From Bacteroidales bacterium (lineage in GTDB: Bacteria; Bacteroidota; Bacteroidia; Bacteroidales; UBA3824): 49,750 nucleotides of DNA. Positions 18,956-29,540 of this stretch are shown piece after piece. A program made the position numbers and the translations under genes. Location of the stretch: positions 1 to 49,750 of the forward strand of contig JAFXZT010000118.1 in the NCBI GenBank assembly GCA_017541145.1. Reading direction: 5' to 3'. The notes beneath the pieces were generated by a model, which was not told where the DNA came from, made no database searches, and saw nothing but the letters and a program-made list of their open reading frames with translations. Position 1 is the first letter of the stretch; every line of letters begins with the position of its first letter.

Positions 18956-20182
18956 CTACCGATAAATCAGATATTTTTCTCTTTTCTGTTTAAATACAGT
19001 GAGTTGAGGTTCCCATGTTTTGCGGATGTCTTCTTCTGACATGCCTTTGGAAAGCTGTTGCGGCAAATTGGAATTACCGTAAAGTAATGCTAACATGCGT
19101 TTTCTTGTAAACATCTTGTCACCCGATAATTGGTACATCTTTATCAGATATTTTAATGTAAAACGGTATGAATCAGGATCGGTGTTTTTGAAATTGATTC
19201 CGTAACATCTTTTGCCCTCATGCAACGGATTGGTTTGCATTCCGGGCATATCTTGAGGTGTAAATACATATTCTCCGTATTTTTCGTCAGGATAGCCGAT
19301 TGCAGTAAACGGATTTTCTGTACCTCTGCCTACACTTATATTTGTACCTTCAAAAAGACAAAGTGAGGGATACAATCTTACAGAAAGATAGTCAGGAAGA
19401 TTTGGAGAAGGACGTTCGGGCAGTATATATTTTGTATCACGAGTATAATTTTTTACCGGAATTACTTTCAAATTGCATTTTTTACCTCCCGTAAGCCAAC
19501 CTTCGGAATTTATCATTTGAGCGAGTTCACCGGATGTCATACCATAGACAATCGGCAGCGGATCAAGACTTACAAACGATATACAATCATCTGCTCTAAC
19601 AGGTCCGTCAACATAATCGATATTTGGATTAGGTCGGTCCAAAACCATAAAATCAACATCGTTTTCGGCGCAGGCTTCCATTACTTTGTGCATAGTACTG
19701 ATATATGTAAAGAAACGGCAGCCGACATCTTGTATATCATAAACAACGACATCAAGGTTTTTCATTTGTTCGGCGGTAGGTTTGAGATTGCTGCCGAACA
19801 GGGAAACTACTTTTACTCCTGTTTTTTTATCTGTATCTGACATTATTTTTTGTCCCGGTTCGCCTGTACCTCTGAAACCGTGTTCAGGAGCAAATATTTT
19901 CTCTACTTTCAGACCGTTTTCTACAAGGAAATCTAAAAGATGTTTTGAAAAAGCTATTGAAGTTTGGTTTGCAACAAGTGCAATCCGCTTATTTTTAAGA
20001 TAATTGATATATGCAGCCGTATCTTCTGCCGCAACAATCAAAGGTAATTGTTTTGGACTTTCATAATCAGTTTTTTCTACTTTTTCAGATTGATTACTTT
20101 GTTGAGCATTAGCATTTTTCCCATTTTGTAAACATGATCCGAATACTAATGTTATTAACAACAATACAAGAATAAATTTCAT
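18956..20182 (-). CDS. namZ: DUF1343/NamZ-type exo-beta-N-acetylmuramidase lipoprotein
   Basis: 408 residues. The first 17 residues are a lipoprotein signal peptide with lipobox VFGSC, so the protein should be anchored outside the inner membrane. The mature part is the DUF1343 family (IALVANQTSIAF, FAPEHGFRGTGEPGQ, VVYDIQDVGCRFFTYISTMHKVMEA, LDRPNPNI, SVGRGTENPFTAIGYP). The founding member NamZ removes N-acetylmuramic acid from the non-reducing ends of peptidoglycan fragments. The role here is thus likely cell-wall turnover or scavenging. No other recycling gene is adjacent. Confidence 0.88.
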   Translation of the reverse strand: MKFILVLLLITLVFGSCLQNGKNANAQQSNQSEKVEKTDYESPKQLPLIVAAEDTAAYINYLKNKRIALVANQTSIAFSKHLLDFLVENGLKVEKIFAPEHGFRGTGEPGQKIMSDTDKKTGVKVVSLFGSNLKPTAEQMKNLDVVVYDIQDVGCRFFTYISTMHKVMEACAENDVDFMVLDRPNPNIDYVDGPVRADDCISFVSLDPLPIVYGMTSGELAQMINSEGWLTGGKKCNLKVIPVKNYTRDTKYILPERPSPNLPDYLSVRLYPSLCLFEGTNISVGRGTENPFTAIGYPDEKYGEYVFTPQDMPGMQTNPLHEGKRCYGINFKNTDPDSYRFTLKYLIKMYQLSGDKMFTRKRMLALLYGNSNLPQQLSKGMSEEDIRKTWEPQLTVFKQKREKYLIYR

Positions 20183-20594
20183 ATTTTTAACTAATAATTT
20201 TTAAATACAAAGGGTAAATAAAAAAATTACCCGTTTACAGTTTTTGTGTTAAAATCTAATATTATACAATTTTATTAAACATCAGATACACAACTTTTAA
20301 GCAAAAGTCCTAAAAATTATTGAAACATGCAAAAAAATCTTGTTAACAACCAAAATCTAAAAAGCTTTATAATAATTCTGTCGCTCGAAATAAGTTTGAT
20401 GTCGGAATTTTGCTACATTTTCATAAAGCCTCTCATTTTAAATGCTTCGGACGAATGATTTTGATGTCAAAAAATATATATATTTGTATCACTTGTCAGA
20501 TATATTGAGGGTAAAACAAAAGGTCGAATTCTTTACAGAACCCGACCTTATTTTTTATAAAAATTATAGTTGTTAACAATAATTTACCATGATA
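20183..20594. other. 412-base gap without a gene
   Basis: AT-rich spacer between the leftward NamZ gene and the end of the leftward GH5 gene. It holds the promoter region of namZ (no clean consensus box seen), two TTTGATGTC motifs at 20395 and 20460, and a terminator hairpin at 20513-20549. No open frame worth calling. Confidence 0.7.
20513..20549. terminator. Terminator at the end of the glycan-use locus
   Basis: Stem AAGGTCG / CGACCTT with an inner TTCT/AGAA pair, flanked by A-rich and T-rich runs so that it could work on both strands. It lies about 45 bases past the GH5 stop. Confidence 0.7.
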
Positions 20595-22307
20595 TTATTG
20601 CATCCATACAGTAGCATCACTACCTTCAATCACGCCACGATATGCTACATTACTATAAATCGAAAGTTTAGCACGATTAACAATAGTCATAGTACCTTTG
20701 GTACCACGAACATCCGGACAATAATTTATATCCCAAGCAAAAGGAATCATGCCGTTGGCAGGTCCCCATTTGTTTATTGCTTTATAAAAAGCTTTTATAC
20801 TTGCATCATGCTTGTCTTGACTGCTGACAGTACGCCAATTAGCACCATATTCACCAATCAAAACAGGAATACCGTTATCACTAAATTTTTTTCTCATCTG
20901 TGAGAAACTATTTTTTACTGATGATTCTGAATTCCATGTCGTAGTGTAACCTGCGTCAGTATTAAGTGTAAAATTGTATGGATCGTAATAATGCACTTCC
21001 ACCATAAGTTTATTTTCAGTGACATCCACCGGCATAGTAAAACCAGAAGAAAGTGTATAAGAAATATTTGTAGCCGGACCTTGAACAGCCAAACATCTTT
21101 CTGAATTGTTGCCGCCCGTAGCACGTACAGCATCAACAAAAGCCTGATTATATTTCAAAAGTATTGGCGTAAGTTCTTCTGAACGTCCGTTAAAAAGATT
21201 ATAATTCTGGAAAGGTTCGTTAAGACCGGCAAAAATCAAATGGTAATCATAATCCTTAAACTCTGTTGCAATCTGAGTCCAAAGTTTTTTAAGTATATCA
21301 ATTTTTCCATTGATGTATTCCTCATCATTAGCTACTGATGTATATGATGACGTAGATGATGAAAATCCGAATTCTTCCAACCAACCGCTATCCCAATGAT
21401 CGTTGAGTTCTACGTAAAGTCCGTCGTTAATACAATAATCCACCACCTCTTTTACACGCGACATCCAATCGGCTTTAATTTTGTAATTATCATTTTTGTC
21501 GCAATGAATATACCACGAGCATGGAATTCGTACAGCTCTGAAACCTAACGACTTAACGTAATCTATGATTTTTTGTGAAGTTTTAGTAGGTTGCCAAAAA
21601 GTTTCGCAATTCAAGCCGCTACCGTTTCCTTCCATAGTATTGCCAAGATTCCATGCCGGATACATCTGAGCGGCTAAATCCATTGCAGAACTTGAAAGTG
21701 TTACAACACCTTCTTTACCAGCAGCCTGAACGATACAAACAGTATCAGAAGTTGTTGAATATTTATAAATAATCAAACCTTTGCGTTCTCTATCTGTATT
21801 ATTAGCTGCCGCATTAAAACCATCAGCAGTCTCTTTTATCCAAAGAGCATCTATTATTAATGTACAACCGTCTACTTTTTCTACATCTGTCTGAAACGAA
21901 GATTCACCGCCAGCAATATTGACAGTCTGCATAGCAGAAAATGCTTGCGTAACAGTAATTGTTTCAGAATTATTACCGCTGAGCACTGATATTTCACCGG
22001 TTCTGTTGGCTGTACCTTCATACAATCGAACAGTTACAGTATATGAACCGTCGGAATTTTTTGTTACAACAATCCAATTTACTGTTGGCATTACAAGTAC
22101 ATCTTGCGATGATTCTACCGTAAAAGACTGAGAGCCGCCGGTTTTAGGGAAACTTAGCGTTGTGGTAGAAACAGAAAACCCGGTTTCTGTTTGAATAGGA
22201 GTTTCTTGATTGCCGTCATTGTCATCATCTTTGCAACCAACAAAAACAGACACGGCAAAAACCGCAGCCCAAAGCGGTACAGAAAATAAAGTCAATTTGT
22301 TTCTCAT
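20595..22307 (-). CDS. Glycoside hydrolase family 5 (cellulase-type) lipoprotein with BACON domain
   Basis: 570 residues from the ATG at 22307 (a TTG at 22319 is the only longer start). Lipobox VFVGC followed by KDDDNDG predicts a surface lipoprotein. Residues about 35-110 look like a BACON domain (SFPKTGGSQSFTVES, ITVTQ) and about 115-200 like a second, weaker one. The catalytic domain follows with WNLGNTMEG, RAVRIPCSWY, ELNDHWDSGW, the acid/base in LIFAGLNEPF (about residue 361) and the nucleophile in VLIGEYGAN (about 486). This fits GH5 endoglucanases, closest in pattern to subfamily 4, so a beta-1,4- or mixed-linkage glucan, xyloglucan or mannan is the likely target. Confidence 0.9.
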   Translation of the reverse strand: MRNKLTLFSVPLWAAVFAVSVFVGCKDDDNDGNQETPIQTETGFSVSTTTLSFPKTGGSQSFTVESSQDVLVMPTVNWIVVTKNSDGSYTVTVRLYEGTANRTGEISVLSGNNSETITVTQAFSAMQTVNIAGGESSFQTDVEKVDGCTLIIDALWIKETADGFNAAANNTDRERKGLIIYKYSTTSDTVCIVQAAGKEGVVTLSSSAMDLAAQMYPAWNLGNTMEGNGSGLNCETFWQPTKTSQKIIDYVKSLGFRAVRIPCSWYIHCDKNDNYKIKADWMSRVKEVVDYCINDGLYVELNDHWDSGWLEEFGFSSSTSSYTSVANDEEYINGKIDILKKLWTQIATEFKDYDYHLIFAGLNEPFQNYNLFNGRSEELTPILLKYNQAFVDAVRATGGNNSERCLAVQGPATNISYTLSSGFTMPVDVTENKLMVEVHYYDPYNFTLNTDAGYTTTWNSESSVKNSFSQMRKKFSDNGIPVLIGEYGANWRTVSSQDKHDASIKAFYKAINKWGPANGMIPFAWDINYCPDVRGTKGTMTIVNRAKLSIYSNVAYRGVIEGSDATVWMQ

Positions 22308-22520
22308 CGTAATTAACAATGTTTTAGTTTTACAAAGCCGAAGTCATTTACAGCGGTAAATACCAAGAAACATCTTCTTACTGCAAATAGGCACAAAGAA
22401 GAAAGATAGGCTATGAAAATTATTCACTCTTTATTTCACTATTTCAAACGATTTATTATTGTACTACCGCACAATTTCTAAACGACTCTTTTTCGAGAAA
22501 GGTAAAACTTTTTATTTAAC

Positions 22521-22564
22521 AAAAAATTCCCCCACACTCCAAAAGATTAGAATGCAGAGGAATT
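22521..22564 (-). terminator. Hairpin between the binding lipoprotein and GH5 genes
   Basis: On the minus strand a fully paired 15-bp stem (several G-U pairs; AATTCCTCTGCATTC / GAGTGTGGGGGAATT) with a 10-base loop is followed by six T. It lies 27 bases past the stop of the binding lipoprotein gene and would reduce read-through into GH5. Confidence 0.6.
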
Positions 22565-22590
22565 AATTTTATTTAATTACTAACTAAAGA

Positions 22591-24321
22591 TTATAAACCT
22601 TTTGCAAAGTGAATAGCTGCTGTTTCAGACTTGTCACCGTTTGTAACACCAATCCAAAGACCGCCATTTACATATTGATCGTTTGCACCATCACCGTCTT
22701 CACTGCCTTCTGGTTTAACAACATAGAACTTATTACCAGAAAGTGATACAGAAGCACAATGGATTGTTACATCTGTACTAAATGTAATGTAACCATTTTC
22801 AAAAGTATAATTACCGGTGTATGTTTTAGATTCAAATTTATCTCCAACAAATTCGAATAAAGGATCTACAATCTCGAATGAACCATCAGCGTTAAATTTA
22901 ATAGATATCTTCTCGTAACTATTGATAGTTTGCTCGTATTTAATAGATGCTTCATCCCCATCAGGATCACCAAAAGCCCACCAACCTTTTACAGTATTGC
23001 ATGCAGTTTCAAAATCAGCCCAAGCATTAAATGTCTTTTTGCTAGCCCAATTAATCCAACCGAAAGGAGAATTTTTAGGATCAATACTCCACGCACCTTG
23101 AATGTCAGCAAGGGTAACATCACTTGCAACTACATCATCTACACTGTAAGAAGGAATTTCGTAAGTGTAAGCATTTGCAGCGTCAAGTTCATCGCTAACA
23201 TAAGTGTAGAACAAAAGACAATTGTCGCCTTCAGTAGAAGCGTCAGTTTTACCACCGTCAACAGAACGTCCGATTACAGTGTGAAGAACATTCTGTGTTT
23301 CATCGGTCATAAGCAAAAAGTTGAGGTACTGATTTTCAAAAATAGAAGTCCAACCTGCATAGATTTTGTTAAGCGGCATACGAACAAAGCCATTTTCACC
23401 GATTTTTGTCTTATCGAATTTGATTTCAAGATAGCTGTCAGATACAGTAGTACGTGCATTATTAGCAAGAAGTGAAGCAACATCATTATCAGCACCATAC
23501 TGTTCAGTTTTTTCAGTATATGTGAATTTTGTATAGTACGTACCAGCGGCAAGTATTCCGTCAGTATATTTACCTTCACTGCTCTTCATGCCATATACAT
23601 ACGTTGTATCGTATGCAGTCTTTACAGTAAACTTAACAACATTGTTTACAGGGTCGAACGCAATGGTAGCATCCTCACCAGCATCAACAATACCGTTAGC
23701 TGCATCGTTTTGCCAAGAACCTTTGTAAGAACCGGCACAAGCCCACCATGCATCACCATCAGAGGTTTTACCACCAAAAAATCCTACACCGCCAACATAA
23801 CCTGACTTTGTATATTCAGAACCGATTTCAGAGATGAAAGCATCAAGTCTCCAAGAACGGGTAAATTTATAACCATTCTCGTCAGCTGTTGCAGCTTCAT
23901 AAACTTCCTTACCACCGGTAAGTGCTTTGAACACACCCTTGTCCAAGAACGACAAGTCTGTTGCTTCGATTTTTACAGTAAATTCGTCAGATGCTGTATT
24001 TATTCCATTTTCATAAATATTGAATGTCATCTTGTATTCTCCAGAAACTGGAATATTAACTACAGCTTTACCGTCTTTAATTTGTTTTTGTACGCCATCC
24101 AACAAAACATACATATTTCCGTATGTAAGTTTTGTTGTAATAGTTACGGTATTACCTTCTACATTAACATCGAAATCTGTACCCTTAACAGGTTTTGAAA
24201 CTGTAGTAGTCTGACTTGAACTACCATTGTTGTCATCATCATCATCTTTACATGATGGAACAACAACCATTGTAGCGCTACATAATAATGCAGCAGCTAA
24301 CCAATAACTAGGTTTTCTCAT
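22591..24321 (-). CDS. Putative surface glycan-binding lipoprotein (SusE/F-position)
   Basis: 576 residues. It has a lipoprotein signal ending in the lipobox VVPSC, then an acidic KDDDDDNNGSSS linker that is typical of Bacteroidota surface export. The rest is beta-rich with no catalytic motif seen: a PKD/Ig-like N-terminal part (VNIPVSGEYKMTFNIYENG), then repeated aromatic strands (WWACAGSYKGSW, GWINWASKKTFNAW). Its place, third after susC and susD, is that of a surface glycan-binding protein. The family is not firmly recognised, and the function is inferred from position. Confidence 0.7.
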   Translation of the reverse strand: MRKPSYWLAAALLCSATMVVVPSCKDDDDDNNGSSSQTTTVSKPVKGTDFDVNVEGNTVTITTKLTYGNMYVLLDGVQKQIKDGKAVVNIPVSGEYKMTFNIYENGINTASDEFTVKIEATDLSFLDKGVFKALTGGKEVYEAATADENGYKFTRSWRLDAFISEIGSEYTKSGYVGGVGFFGGKTSDGDAWWACAGSYKGSWQNDAANGIVDAGEDATIAFDPVNNVVKFTVKTAYDTTYVYGMKSSEGKYTDGILAAGTYYTKFTYTEKTEQYGADNDVASLLANNARTTVSDSYLEIKFDKTKIGENGFVRMPLNKIYAGWTSIFENQYLNFLLMTDETQNVLHTVIGRSVDGGKTDASTEGDNCLLFYTYVSDELDAANAYTYEIPSYSVDDVVASDVTLADIQGAWSIDPKNSPFGWINWASKKTFNAWADFETACNTVKGWWAFGDPDGDEASIKYEQTINSYEKISIKFNADGSFEIVDPLFEFVGDKFESKTYTGNYTFENGYITFSTDVTIHCASVSLSGNKFYVVKPEGSEDGDGANDQYVNGGLWIGVTNGDKSETAAIHFAKGL

Positions 24322-24492
24322 AATTGAATAGATTAGTAAAAAATTAATAATGTAATTGATATATTTCTTTATAATTTAACCACAAGATTAAATTAATAAG
24401 CTAAATATTTATTCATTTGATTCTTTGCTAAATTAAGAATAAAATAATTAATTACAAAATTATTCTGACTTAAATTTGTTAATAATTAATCA

Positions 24493-26181
24493 TTATTCCC
24501 ATCCGGCATTTTGTTTTACAACTCCGTTAGAAAGACTGATTTGATTTGTTGGAATCGGAAACAATCCTTGATGTTTAACAAAGTTGTCGGTTTGGTATGT
24601 AATTGTAGCTTTTTTTGCTGCTCCGTTATAAACATCTTCGCTCTTAAATTTACTAACGGCGTAAGCAAAATTACCTTTGATACCGTCATAACGAAGCATA
24701 TCCCAATAACGGATTCCTTCAAAACAAAGTTCCCAAGCTCTCTCTTGAAACAAATCTTCTTTGCTATATGTGCTATAATATCCTGCTTCACCTGTCGCAT
24801 TTTCGTGAACAAGATTCATACCTGTAACATTTTCGTTAAGTTCACTTTGCATCAAGAGAACGTCTGCATAACGAATCTGTACATAATCCTGAGAATTACC
24901 AATTTGAAAATCACAATCAGGATTGGCTGTTACAACGGCATACGCGGTAGGATCGGTTGGTTCTGCCAATACCATATATTTTTTGATATGATATCCTGTA
25001 AATTCTTGAACGTCACTTCCGATAACAGAATTATCAACAGCATCGCCAAGTTCTTTTGCACAATCTACAATTGAGGCATCCAATCTTAAATCACCTTGAT
25101 TGAAAGAAGATACAAAATATTTTGATACAGGACAAATACCCCAACCTTTTTGATATCCGTATATTTTGTTTGCTTTTGATCCCTTATCCAAATTACGGAG
25201 CGAGATATCATCTATCCAGTTACAACTTTCGGTATTACCATTGTAATTTCCAAGATGTGTATGACGGATAGAGAATATAAAATCAGGATTGGTTTCACCG
25301 GCATACTGATATTGCGAAGATGCATCGTAAGCCAAAACCCAATTTTTATTTTCTACAGCATTCTTATACTGTGCTGAAGCCGGCCAAAGTGTATAAGGAT
25401 TTTGAAGTGAATAATTTCCTGAATTAACAATGTCATCAATAGCTGCGATTGCATCAGCTTTTGAACAATTTACAGGCTCTTCTCCATAATATCCTGAGTA
25501 ATAAAGATATGCACGTCCCAAAAGAGCTTTTGCAGCCCACTTGTTAGCATGTCCGTAACGAGATGCCGAAGCATCTTCAGATGCTTTTGATGCTGCATCT
25601 TTCAAATCATCAAAAATCAATCTATATATTTCGTTATATGTAGCATTAGCAACAATTTCGCTAGAAGGTTCTTCCAAAAGCGGACATGTACCAAAAATTC
25701 TAACAAGATAAAAATAGCAGTAAGCTCTTAAAAACTTAGCTTCACCAACTATATTGTTTTTTACCTCCTCAGATGACCAAGATGTTATCAGATCGATTTT
25801 TGAAAGCAATGTATTGATACGGTTGAGAGTTTTGTATGTATTCAACCAATCAGCTTCAAAAAGGTTTTGATTGTACGACCAGTTGTCATTAAACTGATTT
25901 AGGTCGGGATAACCGGAACCGTCGTTGGTACCTGAACCTCCGAGACATTCGTCAGAAGACATCTCCGGTACAAGATACAAACCCATACAATTTGCACTCA
26001 TCAACTGCAAACCGTCATAACAACCAACAAGAGCTTCTTGTGCTTCAGCTTCTGTTGTATAATATGATACGTCGGTCTTTTTTGTAATTGGGGAAGTACT
26101 CAAAAAATCTTCCGCACATCCCGTTGTAAATATAGCTGCTACAGCAATAGCTAAAGCAGAAAATATTTTATGTTTTTTCAT
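24493..26181 (-). CDS. susD: SusD/RagB-family nutrient-binding lipoprotein
   Basis: 562 residues. Lipobox TTGCAEDFLS near residue 21 matches SusD proteins. The helical TPR scaffold is visible (EALVGCYDGLQ, RINTLLSKID, GEAKFLRAYCYFYLVRIFG, NKWAAKALLGRAYLYY) and the C-terminus has the family ending FQERAWELCFEGIRYWDMLRYD and LFPIPTNQISL. It caps the paired SusC barrel and delivers oligosaccharides. It starts 20 bases after susC, as usual for co-translated pairs. Confidence 0.95.
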   Translation of the reverse strand: MKKHKIFSALAIAVAAIFTTGCAEDFLSTSPITKKTDVSYYTTEAEAQEALVGCYDGLQLMSANCMGLYLVPEMSSDECLGGSGTNDGSGYPDLNQFNDNWSYNQNLFEADWLNTYKTLNRINTLLSKIDLITSWSSEEVKNNIVGEAKFLRAYCYFYLVRIFGTCPLLEEPSSEIVANATYNEIYRLIFDDLKDAASKASEDASASRYGHANKWAAKALLGRAYLYYSGYYGEEPVNCSKADAIAAIDDIVNSGNYSLQNPYTLWPASAQYKNAVENKNWVLAYDASSQYQYAGETNPDFIFSIRHTHLGNYNGNTESCNWIDDISLRNLDKGSKANKIYGYQKGWGICPVSKYFVSSFNQGDLRLDASIVDCAKELGDAVDNSVIGSDVQEFTGYHIKKYMVLAEPTDPTAYAVVTANPDCDFQIGNSQDYVQIRYADVLLMQSELNENVTGMNLVHENATGEAGYYSTYSKEDLFQERAWELCFEGIRYWDMLRYDGIKGNFAYAVSKFKSEDVYNGAAKKATITYQTDNFVKHQGLFPIPTNQISLSNGVVKQNAGWE

Positions 26182-26200
26182 AATCTAAAATCCTCCTTAA

Positions 26201-29200
26201 TTAAAGTTTCAAATTTACACCAAACATATAAGTACGGGGACGCGGATAGAATCCGAGGTCTATACCAGAAGAGAACTTGTCGGTAACTCCACCGTCGATA
26301 CCAAAACCGACTTCAGGATCCAGACCGTCATACTTTGTAAATGTATAGAGATTCTGTACTGAGAAATAAACTCTAAGTTGTGTAAATACCGGTATTCTGA
26401 ATTGCTTGCAGAAGTCATAACCGAGAGTAACGTTTGAAATTCTCAAGAAATCACCTTTCTGTACAAACAAATCAGAGAACTGCCAATTTTCTGTTGCATT
26501 TTCTGTAACACGTGGTATTTTGTTAGAAGTACCTTCGCCATGCCAACGATTAAGAATTGAAGTTGTATAGTTAGCGTTTTTGTTAGTAATATTTCTGTAT
26601 GACTGAACAATCTTATTACCCGCTACGCCATTGGCAGATACCATGAAATCTAATGCTTTGTAATCACATGACAATGTAAAACCAAAGATATATTTCGGAT
26701 TAGGACTTCCGAGGTTTACTTTATCATTATCATCGATAACACCGTTATTATCTATATCAACGTATTTTACATCTCCGGGTTGTACTTTTGACTGACGAAT
26801 ACCGTTACCGGCAGCTTTCCATGCATCAATATCTGCTTGTGATTGGAAAATACCTGCTGTTTTGTATCCCCAGAAATAGCCTACAGGATTACCTGATTCA
26901 CAACGATAAAATTCTGTTGAGTTGTCATACAATTGATTTGTTGAACCGTGAATAATTCCGTCTTCTGTAGGAATTTTGGTAACTTCGTTTTTATTGTAAG
27001 AACCGTTAAGAGATACATTGTAATTGAATTTACCAATATGGTTTTGATAAATAATACCGAGTTCAACACCAGTATTTTCACAATTACCGCCATTGATATA
27101 TGGAGCATCAGCACCTGCTGTTCCTACTACAGGAGCTATAATAAGCCAATTCTTTGTTGACTTTTTATACCAGTCGAAATTAATTGTTAAAGTATTTTTT
27201 AAGAATCTGGCATCAAAACCAAAGTCCAATTGCTCAGAAGTTTCCCATTTCAAATCCATATTTGCAAGACGCTGAGGATATGAACCATTTGAAGAAGCTC
27301 CGGAATCACCTTGTACTGCTGAAGCTCCGTCACCAAACGGATATGTAGCATTACTAAAAGCAACGGTTGCAAGATATTGGAAATCTGTAATAGCCTGATT
27401 ACCTACTTGTCCCCAACTTGCACGAATTTTCAACATGTCAAATATATTTTGCTCATGCATAAAATTTTCTTCAGAAACAACCCAACCTGCACTTACTGAC
27501 GGGAAATAGCCCCAACGATTATCTTCTGTGAATTTAGAAGAACCGTCAGCACGGAATGTTGCATTCAACATATATTTTTCTTTGAAGTTCCATTGCAAAC
27601 GTCCGAAATATGAAAGCATTCTTGTTTCTTCCGGATTACCGTTCATACGCATTGTACCGTTTGTATTATCAGAAGTTGTATTGTCGATCCAAGCATGTTG
27701 AAAATCTGAATAAGCAAGATTTGTATTGTATGCAAACAAATAAGCACAATCATAACGTTGCATCCAAGTACCTGCCATTACATCGATTTTGTTTTCTCCA
27801 ATTTTGAAACCGTAAGATAAAGTATTGTCCCAAGAAAGAGATGTACTATTTCTCTGGTTTTGTTCTACTTTTGTTACATCTGAATATGTAAAATCAGATA
27901 ATTGATATATCGGAGTAAATTTTCTGTAATCACTTCCATAATAATCTATACCAATACTAGAACGGAAAACAAGATTTTTTACAGGCTCCAAAGCAAAATA
28001 CAAATCACCTACAACTTTAGTTTCTTTTGTAAGGTTTTGATTTCCGTAATACATCGAAGCGTAAGGATTGGCTTCGCTTGTATACCAATATTTTTCGCCA
28101 TTGTGTAATTGTGATGCTGCGGTATTAAAATATGTAACTCCATCTTCTTCATACATCGGTAAAAGAGGAGAGGTATTGAAAGCTGAACGTAAAGAGTTGC
28201 CATACTGATTACCAACTTGAATACCGTTTTTCTTAACATGTGAATAACTAAGATGTTCACCAACTTTGAGAACTCCGTCGTAAAGTTTATGTTCGGTATT
28301 GATACGAGCAGTATATCTATTGTAGTCAGATTCGTCTTTTCCGCCTACAATACCTTCCTGACCCATATAACCGATAGATAATGCATAAGTAGAAATATCG
28401 TTACCTCCGGTAGCTCCGGCTGTATATGATTGAATAGCTGCATTATCAACAAACATCTCATCCAACCAATCTGTATTTGCATTACCAGATGCAAGATATG
28501 AAGGTAAATTATTTAAATCGAATGGCAAATCAGCAATTGATGTACCGGAATTAGCAGCCTGTTCGTTCATTATCATAGCATAATCGTATGCACCAAGCAT
28601 ATCAACTTTTTTTGCTAAATTTTGTACACCATAATATCCGTCGAAATATACTTGAGAATGTCCTTTTTTACCGCCTTTGGTTGTAATAAGTACAACACCA
28701 TTAGATGCTTGAGAACCATAGATAGCTGCAGATGCAGCATCCTTCAAAATATCAATACTTTCGATATCAGAATTGTTAAGATAAGAAATATCACCGGTTT
28801 GAACACCGTCCACAATATAAAGAGGTGTACTACCATTAAGAGAGCCGACACCACGAACTGACACTTTCATTTGTTCACCCGGTTGTCCTGAAGTAGATGT
28901 AATATTTACACCGGCAGTCTGACCTTGTAATGCTTGTAAAGCATTGGTTGTATTCATTTTCTGCAAATCATCTCCACTTACCTGAGCATTTGCACCTGTT
29001 ACAAGTTTCTTTTTCTGAACGCCGTAACCGATAACAACAACTTCCTCAAGTTGTTCGTTATCTTCTCTCATTACAAAATCTTTTGTAACTGTAGAGCCTG
29101 ATACAAAAACCAAACTTTCTTCGATAGTTTGATAACCCATAAATGAAACACCCAAAGCTTGATTTCCTTCAGGAATTCCTACGAGACTGAAATTACCGTC

Positions 29201-29410
29201 AAAATCAGAAATTGTACCAATGGTAGATCCTTTAATAAAGATATTTGCACCCGGCAATGGTTCTCCGGATTCGTCAGTAACTTTACCTTGCAGAGTTGCT
29301 TGTGCCGAAACCTCTACTGCAAAGCCAATCATCAATGCTGCTAGTATCACTATGCTTCTGAGCATAAGTGATCCTCTGGCAAAGAACCTTTTTGTGTAAT
29401 TGTTTCTCAT
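26201..29410 (-). CDS. susC: SusC/RagA-family TonB-linked outer-membrane transporter
   Basis: 1069 residues. A signal peptide (to about AEVSA-like VEVSAQA, residue 36) is followed by a carboxypeptidase-like regulatory domain (LQGKVTDESGEPLPGANIFIKG), a TonB-box-like EEVVVIGYG, and a plug domain with the SusC signature KVSVRGVGSLNGSTPLYIVDG. The remainder is the 22-strand barrel ending in RPRTYMFGVNLKL, with the terminal aromatic-strand pattern. It imports oligosaccharides bound by SusD using TonB energy. The promoter at 29541-29573 drives it. There is no N-terminal STN domain, so no anti-sigma signalling is expected. Confidence 0.96.
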   Translation of the reverse strand: MRNNYTKRFFARGSLMLRSIVILAALMIGFAVEVSAQATLQGKVTDESGEPLPGANIFIKGSTIGTISDFDGNFSLVGIPEGNQALGVSFMGYQTIEESLVFVSGSTVTKDFVMREDNEQLEEVVVIGYGVQKKKLVTGANAQVSGDDLQKMNTTNALQALQGQTAGVNITSTSGQPGEQMKVSVRGVGSLNGSTPLYIVDGVQTGDISYLNNSDIESIDILKDAASAAIYGSQASNGVVLITTKGGKKGHSQVYFDGYYGVQNLAKKVDMLGAYDYAMIMNEQAANSGTSIADLPFDLNNLPSYLASGNANTDWLDEMFVDNAAIQSYTAGATGGNDISTYALSIGYMGQEGIVGGKDESDYNRYTARINTEHKLYDGVLKVGEHLSYSHVKKNGIQVGNQYGNSLRSAFNTSPLLPMYEEDGVTYFNTAASQLHNGEKYWYTSEANPYASMYYGNQNLTKETKVVGDLYFALEPVKNLVFRSSIGIDYYGSDYRKFTPIYQLSDFTYSDVTKVEQNQRNSTSLSWDNTLSYGFKIGENKIDVMAGTWMQRYDCAYLFAYNTNLAYSDFQHAWIDNTTSDNTNGTMRMNGNPEETRMLSYFGRLQWNFKEKYMLNATFRADGSSKFTEDNRWGYFPSVSAGWVVSEENFMHEQNIFDMLKIRASWGQVGNQAITDFQYLATVAFSNATYPFGDGASAVQGDSGASSNGSYPQRLANMDLKWETSEQLDFGFDARFLKNTLTINFDWYKKSTKNWLIIAPVVGTAGADAPYINGGNCENTGVELGIIYQNHIGKFNYNVSLNGSYNKNEVTKIPTEDGIIHGSTNQLYDNSTEFYRCESGNPVGYFWGYKTAGIFQSQADIDAWKAAGNGIRQSKVQPGDVKYVDIDNNGVIDDNDKVNLGSPNPKYIFGFTLSCDYKALDFMVSANGVAGNKIVQSYRNITNKNANYTTSILNRWHGEGTSNKIPRVTENATENWQFSDLFVQKGDFLRISNVTLGYDFCKQFRIPVFTQLRVYFSVQNLYTFTKYDGLDPEVGFGIDGGVTDKFSSGIDLGFYPRPRTYMFGVNLKL

Positions 29411-29540
29411 AAATTTAATAATTAGTAATTATAATAAATATTAAAGAATTTACTTCTCAAAAATAAATTCCGATGTCATTTTCTCTACAATATATCTAAT
29501 ATCAGAACTATGCTGTTCTATTCTGTCATTTTCTCGTTGG

